Shown here one piece after another: positions 46,834-56,400 of a stretch of 64,000 nt of DNA (its first letter is position 1; each line of letters opens with the position of its first letter). The stretch spans positions 26,300-90,299 of the forward strand of contig JACJNZ010000088.1 in assembly GCA_014695325.1 (NCBI GenBank), read 5' to 3'. The stretch comes from Cyanobacteria bacterium FACHB-502 (GTDB lineage: Bacteria; Cyanobacteriota; Cyanobacteriia; Elainellales; Elainellaceae). A model generated the notes under the pieces. The model was given only the letters and a program-made list of their open reading frames with translations, searched no databases and had not been told where the DNA came from. A program made the position numbers and the translations under genes.

Positions 46834-48096
46834 ATGCCACTGATTAACGAAGAAATGGCAGCATTGATGGACGATGAGCCACAGGCAATCGAGGATGCTC
46901 AGCCTCGTTCCAAAAAGGTCATCCCCGCACTGACCCGAAGTAGAGAGCAATCTGCTGAACCTGCTCCTGAACCCATTAAGATTGCCGAGTTCAGGGAGTT
47001 TGGAAAAGGTTCAGGGGCAATGCTGTTTGGCAAGGCGGCAGAAGTCGTTGCTGATGCCCTTCGGGTTGAGCAGCATACCACAAACAGCGATCGCCCTCGC
47101 CCTTATGTGAAGCTGACCGCTGAGCAGGTTGCGGCGGCGGTTCCTGTCCTGGAAGAACAGGGGTGGGAAGTTCGTCAAAAGAACGCTGAAATTACATTGC
47201 ATGGTAAGAGCGCAAGTGTTCGTGGTGATGCAGCCGTCGCGATCGCCAACGAGTTTGGCTTTGCGCTGGGAGCAACCACAACGGGCATAGCGAAAGTTAA
47301 GTTTGACCAGGGGAAGCTAGAGGAAGTGATTGGCTTCCTCAAAGACCAAAAGTTTGTCGTTGAAGTAGATCAAGCGGAGCCGAGCGAAACGAATAATAAG
47401 AAGCCTGTCGTTGTCTTCCGCGAGTCGCTCGATAGCGACGACTACAAAGTGTTTGATACATCGGCAGAAAACCTGGCAAAAGCTCTGGGGAAAGAGCCGG
47501 ATCGAACTCCAGGCGGACGGGCAATGATGGAAGTGACGGCAAAGGAGCGCAAACAAATCGTGCGCGACCTGGGCGATCAGCTTGATACGTCAGTGAAGCC
47601 GATGCCGGAGGCAAAGCTAACCCTGTATGCAATGGGGGGTGGCAACGTCATTGGGGCAGCAGCGACAGAAGTAGCAGCAGCATTGAACCTGGAAACAGAG
47701 TCGGTAACGCGCAAGGCAGACGGTGCAACGTTTCCAAAGGTCACTTTGAAGGAAGACCAGATCGAGGCAGCAACATCCGCTCTTGAAGGGCTATTCACAA
47801 TCAAAACGGAGGAATTGGAACCGAAAGCCTTTATTAAAACAGATAAGGAGAAGCAGGAAATTGTAGTGGTCGGGGCGGCGGCTCCATTCGCGGCAACCGC
47901 AAAAGGCGTAGATCTAAGTATGGGCAATAAAAGTCCCTATGTCCGACTGCCTGAGTCAGACCTGGAATTTGTTAAATCAGTGCTGAAGGAAGCCGGATTT
48001 AATGAGTTTGATATCAGCGAGTCCAAGCCACTACAGCGATCGAGTCAGGCATCGGCTTCTAGATCTCAAAGGCAAGCAGCAGAGCCAGAACTATAG
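46834..48096 (+). CDS. Protein with five MutS-domain-I-like repeats
   Basis: A 420-residue soluble protein. After a disordered start, five similar units of about 60-70 residues can be laid out: roughly 55-115, 118-178, 191-255, 260-325 and 338-395. Each has a first strand, then a helix with A..VA.AL (KAAEVVADALRVEQ; DAAVAIANEFGFAL; SAENLAKALGKEP; AATEVAAALNLETE; FAATAKGVDL), then a strand ending in V(K/T/R)L or similar, then a helix and G(F/W).V. This is the pattern of the mismatch-sensing domain I of MutS. No ATPase follows. A DNA-end or mismatch binder acting during transfer is a guess. Confidence 0.6.
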   Translation: MPLINEEMAALMDDEPQAIEDAQPRSKKVIPALTRSREQSAEPAPEPIKIAEFREFGKGSGAMLFGKAAEVVADALRVEQHTTNSDRPRPYVKLTAEQVAAAVPVLEEQGWEVRQKNAEITLHGKSASVRGDAAVAIANEFGFALGATTTGIAKVKFDQGKLEEVIGFLKDQKFVVEVDQAEPSETNNKKPVVVFRESLDSDDYKVFDTSAENLAKALGKEPDRTPGGRAMMEVTAKERKQIVRDLGDQLDTSVKPMPEAKLTLYAMGGGNVIGAAATEVAAALNLETESVTRKADGATFPKVTLKEDQIEAATSALEGLFTIKTEELEPKAFIKTDKEKQEIVVVGAAAPFAATAKGVDLSMGNKSPYVRLPESDLEFVKSVLKEAGFNEFDISESKPLQRSSQASASRSQRQAAEPEL

Positions 48097-48138
48097 CTCA
48101 ATCCATTAACAGCTATCTTCCTAAACCAGGGGGTTATC

Positions 48139-48975
48139 ATGCCGGAATTAGAAGAACTGGATACATATTCAAACACTTTAGATCCAATCTTTGAACATCT
48201 CAACGAAATTGACAACACATACGAATTAACTGAAGCATTGAGAACCGCAGGATTTGAGTATGGATCTACGATTCCGGATCATGGAGGAGCAATTCTTTCA
48301 GAAACATGGTTTCATCCAACGCTGGGGTCTTTTGGATTCAGCTATGAATACGGATCGAACACTGTTGCAAGAGAGGAAGACTATTCCACTGAGGAGGAAT
48401 TAGATTACGAAGCAATGATGGCTTATGGCGCAGAAGAGTTTGCCAGAGAAGCCGCAGCAATGGGGATGAATACAGAGGAATACGAGGAGTATTTGAACAG
48501 TAATGCCCCTTCTTCCGATGAGCCGGAGCAAGAATGGGATTACCTTGCTGATTTAGATATGCGTCGTTTCCTGGCTGAGAATGCGCCCGAAGAGTTAGCT
48601 CGGTTAGTTGCAGAAGACAGGCAGGAGAACCTGATGCAGCAGATCAAGAGCGAGGGCAGCGTTAGCTTTGAGGATGAAGCAGGCAATGTCGTTGTTGCCA
48701 CGCTGGAAACAATGCCCGGACAGAGTAAGCCTGATCTGCTGGTTGCGAGCGGACAGGTGCAGATTGATCGCACGGTAGCCGTGCGTGACCCTGAAGCAAA
48801 CCCGCAAAAAGTTAAGCAGGCATTTGAAAGCATGGGACTGTTGAAAGGCGACATTGCTTCCTCTCCGGCTGACCCAGAAAAAGCGGAAACAATTCGAGGT
48901 ATGGCACGAGATCGAGCCGTCCGTAGCAATAGGGCAAGAAACCGAGAAAAAGAATCAGGAGGTATAGAACTTTAG
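48139..48975 (+). CDS. Unknown acidic protein
   Basis: A 278-residue very acidic protein (MPELEELDTYSNTLDPIFEH; EEDYSTEEELDYEAMMAYGA), with a basic end (DRAVRSNRARNREKESGG). A folded part may lie at residues 20-90 (TEALRTAGFEYGSTI; LGSFGFSYEYG) and another at 170-240 (VATLETMPGQSKPDLLVASG). Its strong acidity could mean DNA mimicry, but nothing in the sequence proves it. It is part of the cargo run after the transfer genes, 42 bases after the repeat protein. No family is recognised. Confidence 0.6.
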   Translation: MPELEELDTYSNTLDPIFEHLNEIDNTYELTEALRTAGFEYGSTIPDHGGAILSETWFHPTLGSFGFSYEYGSNTVAREEDYSTEEELDYEAMMAYGAEEFAREAAAMGMNTEEYEEYLNSNAPSSDEPEQEWDYLADLDMRRFLAENAPEELARLVAEDRQENLMQQIKSEGSVSFEDEAGNVVVATLETMPGQSKPDLLVASGQVQIDRTVAVRDPEANPQKVKQAFESMGLLKGDIASSPADPEKAETIRGMARDRAVRSNRARNREKESGGIEL

Positions 48976-49001
48976 CTCAGATGGTTTCTCCAGAGGTTTT
49001 T

Positions 49002-49256
49002 ATGGACGCTTACACCTGGCTTCAATCAAACTACGCTGCGGTCGCCGAAGAACTGGAATCTGTCCGATCGCTCCCTCCTATTCCACCCGATGCGACAGAA
49101 GATGCGATCGTCGTCCTGATGAACGATGTAGAACTGCCGCCTGATGCCCAACTCGAAGCCGACTTTGTACCAGAACTGCTTACCTTCTACCTGAACAATC
49201 AGCTCATTTTCCTGAAAGCGCAGGATGAAGTATTGCTCAATCGATTGCCCGTTTAG
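49002..49256 (+). CDS. Unknown small acidic protein
   Basis: An 84-residue acidic protein (MDAYTWLQSNYAAVAEELES; PELLTFYLNNQLIFLKAQDE). The ATG at 49002 is preferred over one at 48981 because GAGG lies five bases before it. The earlier ATG has its nearest purine-rich box 18 bases away. Probably fully helical. No family is recognised. It lies between two larger unknown cargo genes. Confidence 0.5.
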   Translation: MDAYTWLQSNYAAVAEELESVRSLPPIPPDATEDAIVVLMNDVELPPDAQLEADFVPELLTFYLNNQLIFLKAQDEVLLNRLPV

Positions 49257-49277
49257 ACCCATCAGGAGCTTTGAACG

Positions 49278-51041
49278 ATGGACATCACCCTAGAAACAGC
49301 CGTTCAGAAGTCTAACGCCCCAGGACAATTGGAGCGTATAGATTCTCATAGCCCAAAACCTGAGCAACTGTTTCGGGAAACGCTTAAAGTGACCCTGGAA
49401 GCGGCAGGCATTGACTCAGGGCAGCCTGTAAGAATTCAATTTGGGCGAGAAGTCATATTCAAGGGAACAATCGACAATCCCACGGTGAATAAGCTTAACC
49501 GCCCCTCCCTCTTGGGGGTGCTGAATACTGTCCTGGATCTTGTCAGTGAGGGCGAATCCTCTAACGAAGCTTCTGGGTCGCAGCGCGGAGTTCTCAACAT
49601 TGATGTAGGAGATCGTCGCGTTGTGCGACTGGAGGGGGGACAGGTCAAAATCAACGAACTCGCTGCAGTTCGGATCGAGCAACGGGGACAGGAAAAGCTG
49701 GAGCTAATCGAGGCAGTCGATACGGTAACTGAAGCTGTTTTGGAGGGATCAGGCGATGCCCTGAAGCGGGTCGTGCAGGACATCCCTGAAGGATTTGATG
49801 CCTACCGAGAGGTGTGGCAAACCGTTAACAGGTGGGTCAGAGAAGCAATTCCCACAAATTCTGATTTACAGGCTTTTGCCCAGCAATTCCCTTCCCAGGT
49901 TGAAGCGATCGCCGGAAGGTTAATGGAACGACAATTAGCTCCTGTAGGATCTGCATTGTCTTCAGTAACAGAACTTCCAAAACAAGAGCCATTTGCTACG
50001 CCTGGTCTATTAATTCAAACTCAACTCAGTGAACTAACTGCCTCTGCCCAAACTCTATGGAGCAATCGACAGGCAAAGCAGGAGTTGCGCCAGTTTGACC
50101 AGAGACTTAATCCGCAGCCACAGAAGAACCCACTTCAGTCGATTGCTGCCAGTGCTGCAACCGTGACTGATGGCTGGACAGATAAGCTCAAGGTTCCAGC
50201 GGCGGCGATCGCGTTGAAGGAGCTTTATCGCTCGAACCTCAGTCCATCCGCGCAGCAATGGGCAAAGAAAGCACTAGAGCCATTACACAAAGCCGCAGGG
50301 CTTGTCCCTGAGAATTTGCCAGAACAAACACTGGATTTGACTTCAAAAGCAATCTCCCAGATTAGTGCGATTCCGGGAGAACTGCGAAAGCGTCAGATGG
50401 CAGATACAGTCGTCAGGCTGACGAAGACGCTGGGAACTGTACAGGACGCTGGCAAATTTATCCCAGATGCCCCAGAGGGGCGCAAGGTGGTTGGAATTGA
50501 CACGGGAAATTTCAGAATTCATGTTTGCAACACCCATCAATACATTGTCAGCAATGCGATGGGCAAGGAAATCATGCGCTTCAGCCAAACGCCGCTGGGA
50601 CCGAAATTTTCCTGCTGTAAACCGAACGCACTCGAGCAACGGGACTTCCTGCAAGCTCGCAAGCATCTGACCCCTGATCTTGCGAAGTATTCAGCGGAAA
50701 CGATCGCGGCGAAACTGGGGAATCTAACGCCGATCGAAAAGCAGGCGGAAGCTAGAGATCAGCAGACGCAGCAGCTTGTCGATCGCATCAATCGCAGACT
50801 GGATCGATCGGTGGCTGAAGGTAGTTCTGTGGTTGAGAAAAATGGCCACCGCCTTCAGCAGCACTCTGACGGTAGCCGCACTCTGACCTCAAAAGGGATG
50901 CAGCAACCGAAGCTAATAATTCAGGCAGATGGTGAGATTAAAAGCTCACTACAGCCAGAAGATTTTGCTCGACTGAGGGCATTGCCAGAGCCGCAGAAGA
51001 CCGCACACAAAACACGCAGGGAAAAGGGAGCAGAACTATGA
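49278..51041 (+). CDS. Unknown multi-domain plasmid protein
   Basis: A 587-residue protein. Residues 20-85 include VRIQFGREVIFKGTIDNPTV. A long helical region follows (200-400). Near residue 400 a domain reads VVGIDTGNFRIHVCNTHQYI, then SNAMGKEIMRF and KFSCCKPNALEQRDFLQARK. The basic C-terminal segment contains VVEKNGHRLQQHSDGSRTL. No known catalytic motif is visible. The stop overlaps the next gene by four bases. Its mosaic of small domains is like other polyvalent plasmid proteins, but no domain could be named. Confidence 0.55.
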   Translation: MDITLETAVQKSNAPGQLERIDSHSPKPEQLFRETLKVTLEAAGIDSGQPVRIQFGREVIFKGTIDNPTVNKLNRPSLLGVLNTVLDLVSEGESSNEASGSQRGVLNIDVGDRRVVRLEGGQVKINELAAVRIEQRGQEKLELIEAVDTVTEAVLEGSGDALKRVVQDIPEGFDAYREVWQTVNRWVREAIPTNSDLQAFAQQFPSQVEAIAGRLMERQLAPVGSALSSVTELPKQEPFATPGLLIQTQLSELTASAQTLWSNRQAKQELRQFDQRLNPQPQKNPLQSIAASAATVTDGWTDKLKVPAAAIALKELYRSNLSPSAQQWAKKALEPLHKAAGLVPENLPEQTLDLTSKAISQISAIPGELRKRQMADTVVRLTKTLGTVQDAGKFIPDAPEGRKVVGIDTGNFRIHVCNTHQYIVSNAMGKEIMRFSQTPLGPKFSCCKPNALEQRDFLQARKHLTPDLAKYSAETIAAKLGNLTPIEKQAEARDQQTQQLVDRINRRLDRSVAEGSSVVEKNGHRLQQHSDGSRTLTSKGMQQPKLIIQADGEIKSSLQPEDFARLRALPEPQKTAHKTRREKGAEL

Positions 51042-51247
51042 AATCAGGACTTCGACCGGACGTTATCTCGATCCACTACAACGGGGAGGAGGTCTGCCGC
51101 TGTGAGAGAGGGCGGTGGATCGAGGTTCCCCTGCCGCCTTCATTCAATCCGGCTGTACTGCCCCACCGAGTTCAGTTTTTCTTCGATGGGCAGATGGTTT
51201 ATGACCTTAACCGGGGCGTGGTGGAAAGGAACGAGTTAAGGGACTGA
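51038..51247 (+). CDS. Unknown small protein
   Basis: A 69-residue protein (MKSGLRPDVISIHYNGEEVC; PHRVQFFFDGQMVYDLNRGV) that looks like a compact beta-rich fold with two cysteines close together (CRC). It is translationally coupled to the preceding gene (ATGA overlap). No family is recognised. Confidence 0.5.
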   Translation: MKSGLRPDVISIHYNGEEVCRCERGRWIEVPLPPSFNPAVLPHRVQFFFDGQMVYDLNRGVVERNELRD

Positions 51248-51268
51248 CTCCACTAGCCAACCCAGAAC

Positions 51269-51300
51269 TTTTGCAATGTTGATGACTGAACCTTACAAAA
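51269..51300. repeat. 32-bp dyad, copy 3
   Basis: TTTTGCAATGTT (51269-51280), an 8-bp spacer, then AACCTTACAAAA (51289-51300). The right arm is the exact family consensus and the left arm has two changes. It lies between the small gene ending at 51247 and the IscB element. Confidence 0.65.
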
Positions 51301-51361
51301 ACTTTCCTCAACGCCCGAAGTCTGAAGCCGTGCAAGCACCCTCATTTAACAGTAAAGACCC

Positions 51362-51595
51362 GTCAGCACCCCGCACTAAAGTACGGGGCTTCATGCCTCC
51401 GACTTGAGTTAGCTGACCAGCCTCAGGCTTAATTGGCTACGTTTTCAAGGTCACGACACCTTAGAGTGCTTTCCAGCTTTAAGCTCTGTCGCTAACGATT
51501 AAACATCTCTACGAGGGGTATAAGAAGTGTCGTTAGCCGAACAAGCCTTGAACACATTGGCGAGGAACACATTACCCGCACTGCGGAGACTTTCA
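51362..51595 (+). ncRNA. Predicted omega-RNA region of the IscB element
   Basis: In IscB systems the guide-bearing omega-RNA is encoded directly upstream of iscB, with the guide at its 5' end taken from the flanking DNA. Here about 230 non-coding bases precede the iscB ATG. The outer pairing GTCAGC (51362-51367) with GCTGAC (51412-51417) encloses a strong hairpin CCCCG...CGGGG (51369-51388). If the RNA scaffold starts near 51362, the guide would be the 16 or so bases before it (about 51346-51361). Boundaries are inferred. Confidence 0.55.
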
Positions 51596-52867
51596 ATGTC
51601 TAATCACGTTTTTGTTCTTGATACCCACAAGCGACGACTCAATCCAGTTCCTCCTGGAAAAGCACGGCTTCTCCTCGATCAGGGGAAGGCTGCTGTCTTT
51701 CGCCGCTATCCGTTCACTATCATCCTGAAAGAAGCTTACCCTGATGTTCCGGTACAAGACCTAGAACTCAAGGTAGATCCAGGTTCTAGGGTTACAGGTA
51801 TTGCACTCAAGCAAGGCAACAAAGTTATCTTTGCAGCCGAACTTCAACATCGAGGACAACAGATTAAGGATGTGTTGCTGTCTCGCCGTCAGCTGCGGCG
51901 CGGTAGGCGAAATCGCAAAACTCGCTATCGGCAAGCACGATTCCTGAACCGAACTCGCCCTGTTGGTTGGCTTGCTCCTTCCTTGCAGCATCGTGTTTTG
52001 ACCACGCTCACTTGGGTACGCAAATTCATGCGACTTGCGCCCATTTCGAGCATTGCTCAAGAGTTAGTCAGATTCGACCTGCAACTGATGCAAAACCCTG
52101 AAATCTCAGGGGTGGAATACCAGCAAGGGGAACTCGCTGGCTACGAGTGCCGGGAATACCTGCTGAAGAAGTGGAGTCGGAAATGTGCTTATTGTGGAGC
52201 TGAAAATGCCCAGCTTGAAGTTGAGCATATTCAGCCCCGCTCTAAGGGAGGCTCAGACCGAGTATCGAACCTCACACTTGCCTGTCATCCTTGCAATCAA
52301 AGCAAGGGGAATCAGGATGTTCGAGACTTCCTGGTAGACAACCCTGATTTGCTGAACCGCATTCTCAAACAAGCAAAATCACCGCTTAAAGATGCCGCTG
52401 CGGTTAATTCAACTCGTTGGGCATTGTTTAATGCACTGAAAGAGACGGATTTGCCTGTGACGAGCGGGACAGGAGGACAAACCAAGTTCAATCGAACTCG
52501 GCTCAATTTGCCTAAAGCGCATTGGATCGATGCGGCTTGTGTGGGTCAAGTTGATTCACTTCAATTGCTGACGGCTCAGCCTTTGTTAATTGCTGCAAAA
52601 GGGCATGGCACTCGCCAAATGTGCGGTACGGACAAGTATGGATTTCCTATCCGACATCGCGCCAATCAAAAAACTTGGTTTGGATTCCAAACAGGTGACT
52701 TGGTTTGTGCTGTCGTTCTATCTGGAAAATATGCAGGCCGATGGACTGGGCGCATCAGCGTTCGCTCTAGACCAAGCTTTAAGCTTTCAGGAAAACAAGT
52801 GTTTGATGTTCATCCTAAGTACCTAGAGGTGATTCATCGTGCAGACGGTTACAGCTATGGATTTTAG
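51596..52867 (+). CDS. iscB: IscB RNA-guided HNH/RuvC nuclease
   Basis: A 423-residue nuclease, ancestral-type relative of Cas9. The N-terminal PLMP-type domain is seen as MSNHVFVLDTHKRRLNPVPP followed by GKARLLLDQGKAAVFRRYPF. RuvC-I is KVDPGSRVTGIAL near residue 60, then the arginine-rich bridge (LSRRQLRRGRRNRKTRYRQ). RuvC-II lies around IAQELVRFDLQLM near 155. The HNH domain has CAYCGAENAQLEVEHIQPRS then ACHPCNQSKGNQD, near residues 197-242. RuvC-III is HWIDAACVG near 309. All catalytic positions look intact. An in-frame GTG 23 codons earlier would read through the omega-RNA region and is not preferred. Confidence 0.88.
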   Translation: MSNHVFVLDTHKRRLNPVPPGKARLLLDQGKAAVFRRYPFTIILKEAYPDVPVQDLELKVDPGSRVTGIALKQGNKVIFAAELQHRGQQIKDVLLSRRQLRRGRRNRKTRYRQARFLNRTRPVGWLAPSLQHRVLTTLTWVRKFMRLAPISSIAQELVRFDLQLMQNPEISGVEYQQGELAGYECREYLLKKWSRKCAYCGAENAQLEVEHIQPRSKGGSDRVSNLTLACHPCNQSKGNQDVRDFLVDNPDLLNRILKQAKSPLKDAAAVNSTRWALFNALKETDLPVTSGTGGQTKFNRTRLNLPKAHWIDAACVGQVDSLQLLTAQPLLIAAKGHGTRQMCGTDKYGFPIRHRANQKTWFGFQTGDLVCAVVLSGKYAGRWTGRISVRSRPSFKLSGKQVFDVHPKYLEVIHRADGYSYGF

Positions 52868-52942
52868 GCGGCTAAAGCCGCATGAGTCAGTTTTCCTCCT
52901 TGCTCTAAAGAGCAAGGCTCCCAACCATACCAGGAGATTCTT

Positions 52943-53416
52943 GTGGACAACTTTGACCTTCCCTACAGCGAATATCTGAATCGAGGACGTGCCTGGTCGC
53001 CCTCCTGGACAGCCAATCGGCATGGCTTTGACTGCTGGCTTGTATTTGCGCCCCCAGGAGTAGCGGTGCTGGAGTCCCCGGAAGACTATTTCATGCTGCT
53101 ATCACGGCGACTCCAGCATCAGATTGAAATTTGGCTGGATCAGTACAGCGACGAATTGCCCGTCAGCGTCGATCGCGAAGACCCGGAAGCTGTCTGGGAT
53201 GGAACGCTGCAAATGGTAAGGCAATATTTTCCGCTTGAGCTATCGACCGATCAATCGGTTCGTGAAGTCGCGCAAGCGATCGCCCAAGCAACCGTGCCCC
53301 CACTTAGCAACACCCAATTTCCCGTTGAACTGCCGCTGCCGGAGCCGGACGAGGACTTTGGCGCGTGTTTGGAAGATGAATCAACTTTCAAGGGCTGGCT
53401 GATCGAAGCAAGCTGA
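52943..53416 (+). CDS. Unknown acidic protein
   Basis: A 157-residue acidic protein with a GTG start at 52943, supported by AGGAG six bases upstream. It has NLPYSEYLNRG-type and tryptophan-rich stretches (RAWSPSWTANRHGFDCWLVF), a helical middle (YFMLLSRRLQHQIEIWLDQY) and an acidic proline-rich end (PLPEPDEDFGACLEDE). No family is recognised. It is separated from the preceding cargo genes by the IscB insertion and lies 45 bases before the giant helicase-methyltransferase gene, probably its operon partner. Confidence 0.6.
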   Translation: MDNFDLPYSEYLNRGRAWSPSWTANRHGFDCWLVFAPPGVAVLESPEDYFMLLSRRLQHQIEIWLDQYSDELPVSVDREDPEAVWDGTLQMVRQYFPLELSTDQSVREVAQAIAQATVPPLSNTQFPVELPLPEPDEDFGACLEDESTFKGWLIEAS

Positions 53417-53461
53417 TTCTTCGCAATCCCTGTTTATTCAAAGACTTTATAAAAATCCATC

Positions 53462-56400
53462 ATGGCTGAGCTTGACCCCTTTTCCCCCGATCTCGCTGAT
53501 TCTGAAGAATCAGCCCAATCCGAAGCAGCAGAACCGCCCACGCAGGTTTCCTACCGTCCCCATAGTCAGGGGCGATCGATTCAGACAGTTTGCCCTCCTA
53601 CAATGGCAACGCCGATGAGCGTCAGTCTCGATCGGGTAGAAGCCGTCACCGGGCAATCAATCGATCCGTTTGTCGCCGATCGCCTGGGCATTGACCAGGA
53701 AACCCTGTTCCAGCGGTATGCGGCAGAACAAATTGACTGTCTCTCGATTGCCTTTCTGAACCAGGATCGTGGACGACCAACGCTCATTGGCAACGATACA
53801 GGAACCGGAAAGGGGCGGATTGTCAGCGGTGTCCTATCGCCAGTGCTAGCAGACGAAAATAAAATTGCCGTTTTTATTACCGCCAAGCCCGATCTCTACG
53901 TCGATATGCTGGCACGGGACATGATCGATACGGGTGTTCGAGAGCAGGTACGCCCATTTTTCACCAATTCAGGCTTAAATCTTGAACTGACCTCTCCTGA
54001 TGGCGAAGTGCTGGGCACGATCGAAACGCCCTCTAGTAGGCAGCACCAGGCGGACACGCGAGCTTTGATTGAGGAGTTCCGGGCAACCGGGCAACTGGGC
54101 GAATACAACTGCATTTTTACCACCTATGACCAGCTCGCGCAGAAAGGGTCACTGAGGCGTGAACTGATTGAAACGATCGCGCCCAACGCAACGTTTGTGC
54201 TAGATGAGTGCGACCTGGGCGGTGGGGCATCTGGTCCCACTCCGCCCCTAACAGAGAAAGACCGACAACGCGCTCTCATGGGGCAGGATATTCGCAGCGT
54301 CTCCACATTCTTAACCCAGAGTGTGCTGCCCTACAGCGATGCCTATGTGCTGCTATCAGCGACGGCATTCAAAGACCCCTTTGTGATGACTCGACTGCTG
54401 TACTCCAAGAGTGAAATCAAAGAGACAGGCATTGATCGAGAAGCCCTGGCAGAGCGGCTGGTCGCGCAGGGCATTCCAGGACAGCAGGACTTTACTAACA
54501 AACTGGCTCTGTCCGGTGAACTGGTGCGACTGGAAAAGAGCATGGAGGGGATTACCTTTCAGACCGAGGCAGTTCCCGTAAATCTGGAAGCGGTCGATGC
54601 CGCAAGCCGGATTACCTCTAAAATTGTGCAATTTGACCGCGCCAAGCAAGAAGCGGTTGAAGTGCTGAGGGATATGTATGCCGGAGCAGGTTCAGCCATT
54701 CAAGGCAGCGACGGCAGTGCAGGCACTCCCAGCGTTGATTCCACCAACTTCACCAGCACAGCATTTAATTTTCAGCAGCAATTTCTGTTCTTCCTCAAAG
54801 CGGAAGCGGTTGCAGACCGAGCCATCGAATCGATCGAAGCAGGGCGCAAACCCGGCATTATTTTCTTTAACACGATGCAGGCGGCGATTGAAACCCACCT
54901 GGACAATAAGCGGGAGGATATTGAGCAGGAAGTTCTACAGGAGCTTCAGGAGGAGAACGGAGGAGAGCCTGTCCCGGACGAGCAGGTACAGGAGGTTGCT
55001 AGAACGCGATATCACGAATGGCTGCGGGGCGAGCCTGCCCCAGAGATTACCTTGAACCTGGGAGATTTGCTAGAGCGGCAGCTTGACCGATCGCGCATGG
55101 TCACGATCAAAGATGCTTACGGTGAGCGAAGACGGCATTACCTGACCGATGAGGAATTGGGCAGCAGAGCCGTTGCTCTGGACAATGAGATTCGCTTGCT
55201 CTGCCAGAACACCGATTGGGGCGACATCAAGATTAGCGGTGTAGATGCCGTGTTGCAGCGTGTAGAGGCAGCAGGCTATACGATCGCGGAAATGTCGGGG
55301 CGTAGTCTGGGAATCGATTACAGCGGCGACACGCCACGATTCCGGGAAGTGGATGCGAGCAATCGGGACGTGCGAGCAGCCGCTAAAAACGGCTTTAACA
55401 ACGGCGAGAATGATGCCCTGATCACGAACATCACAACGGGCTGGGCTGGTCACGCGAGCCGAGGAGTGCGCGACCAGCGGCAGCGGGAAACAATTCTGGC
55501 GCAGGCGCATCCAGACGGGAATAAGCTGGTGCAGTCGCTAGGACGATTCAATCGCGTTGGGCAGGTTGACCCAAGCCAGCATGAGCCGGACTGGACTGAT
55601 AGCAACGGGAATCCAGGCTGGGGTGAGGTGCAGGGCAATCACGGTATCCCTCCGGCATTTGGATTGCCCATTATGACAATGGTGTATGCCGATGGCGTAG
55701 CGTATGAGGAACGCATTACGGCAAACATCAACCGGAAGATGGCAAGCCTTAACGCCAACACCACTGGCTCACGCAATTCTGGCGTGAATCTGGGCGATGT
55801 GGATTTCCTCAATCCTTATGGCGATCAGGTTGCCTGGGATTTGATGAACGATGACCCGGAACTTCATGAGAAGCTCGATTTTCCGCTGGGAGAGCCTTTC
55901 CCCTACAAAGAAAGTGTGGCAGGGGCAATGGCAAAAGTGACCGGGCGCAGCTTGCTCCTGCCGCTGGACGAACAGCGAAAACTGTTTGACACACTGAAGC
56001 AAAACTTTACGGAGTACATCGCGCAGCGTGAGGCGATCGGTGAATCGCCAATGGAAGCCAAAACCCTTGACTTACAGGCAAAAACAATCGGGCGGATTGA
56101 AGTCGCTCCGGCTAGATCAGAGAGCCTCTTTGCCGGAGCCACTTACGTCGAAGTGGTGCAGGCACGATCGCTCAGGAAACCCATAACTGAGGAAGCCGTT
56201 GCTAATCAGGTGCGTAAAAGCCTGGGGATGGACAAGGTTGATGAAGCGATGATCCGCGAGTTTGAACCGAATGGAGAACCGCGAACGCTGGGTAAAGCAG
56301 CGATGGAAGCTCGGATTCAGGCAGTACAGGAAGTTGTCGAGAATAGAATTAAATCGCTCGACGCTCGAATTGACTTTAAGAAACAGAGGTACGAGAAAGA

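Larger units (their letters stand above)
51362..52920 (+). mobile_element. IscB element (IS200/IS605-related, no tnpA)
   Basis: Approximate span from the first omega-RNA hairpin to the last hairpin after iscB. Downstream of the gene are GCGGC-TAAA-GCCGC (52868-52881) and a 9-bp stem CCTTGCTCT...AGAGCAAGG (52898-52917), typical folded ends of this transposon group. No TnpA transposase is present, so movement would need one in trans. The ends were not defined by comparison with an empty site. Confidence 0.6.

Noticed and set aside
51527..51595. GTG start adding 23 residues to IscB
   Set aside because: The IscB domain pattern begins at the ATG at 51596 and the extra stretch falls in the predicted omega-RNA region.
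52186..52320. HNH segment as evidence for Cas9 or a homing endonuclease
   Set aside because: The protein is 423 residues with the IscB N-terminal domain and split RuvC, and no CRISPR array is present.
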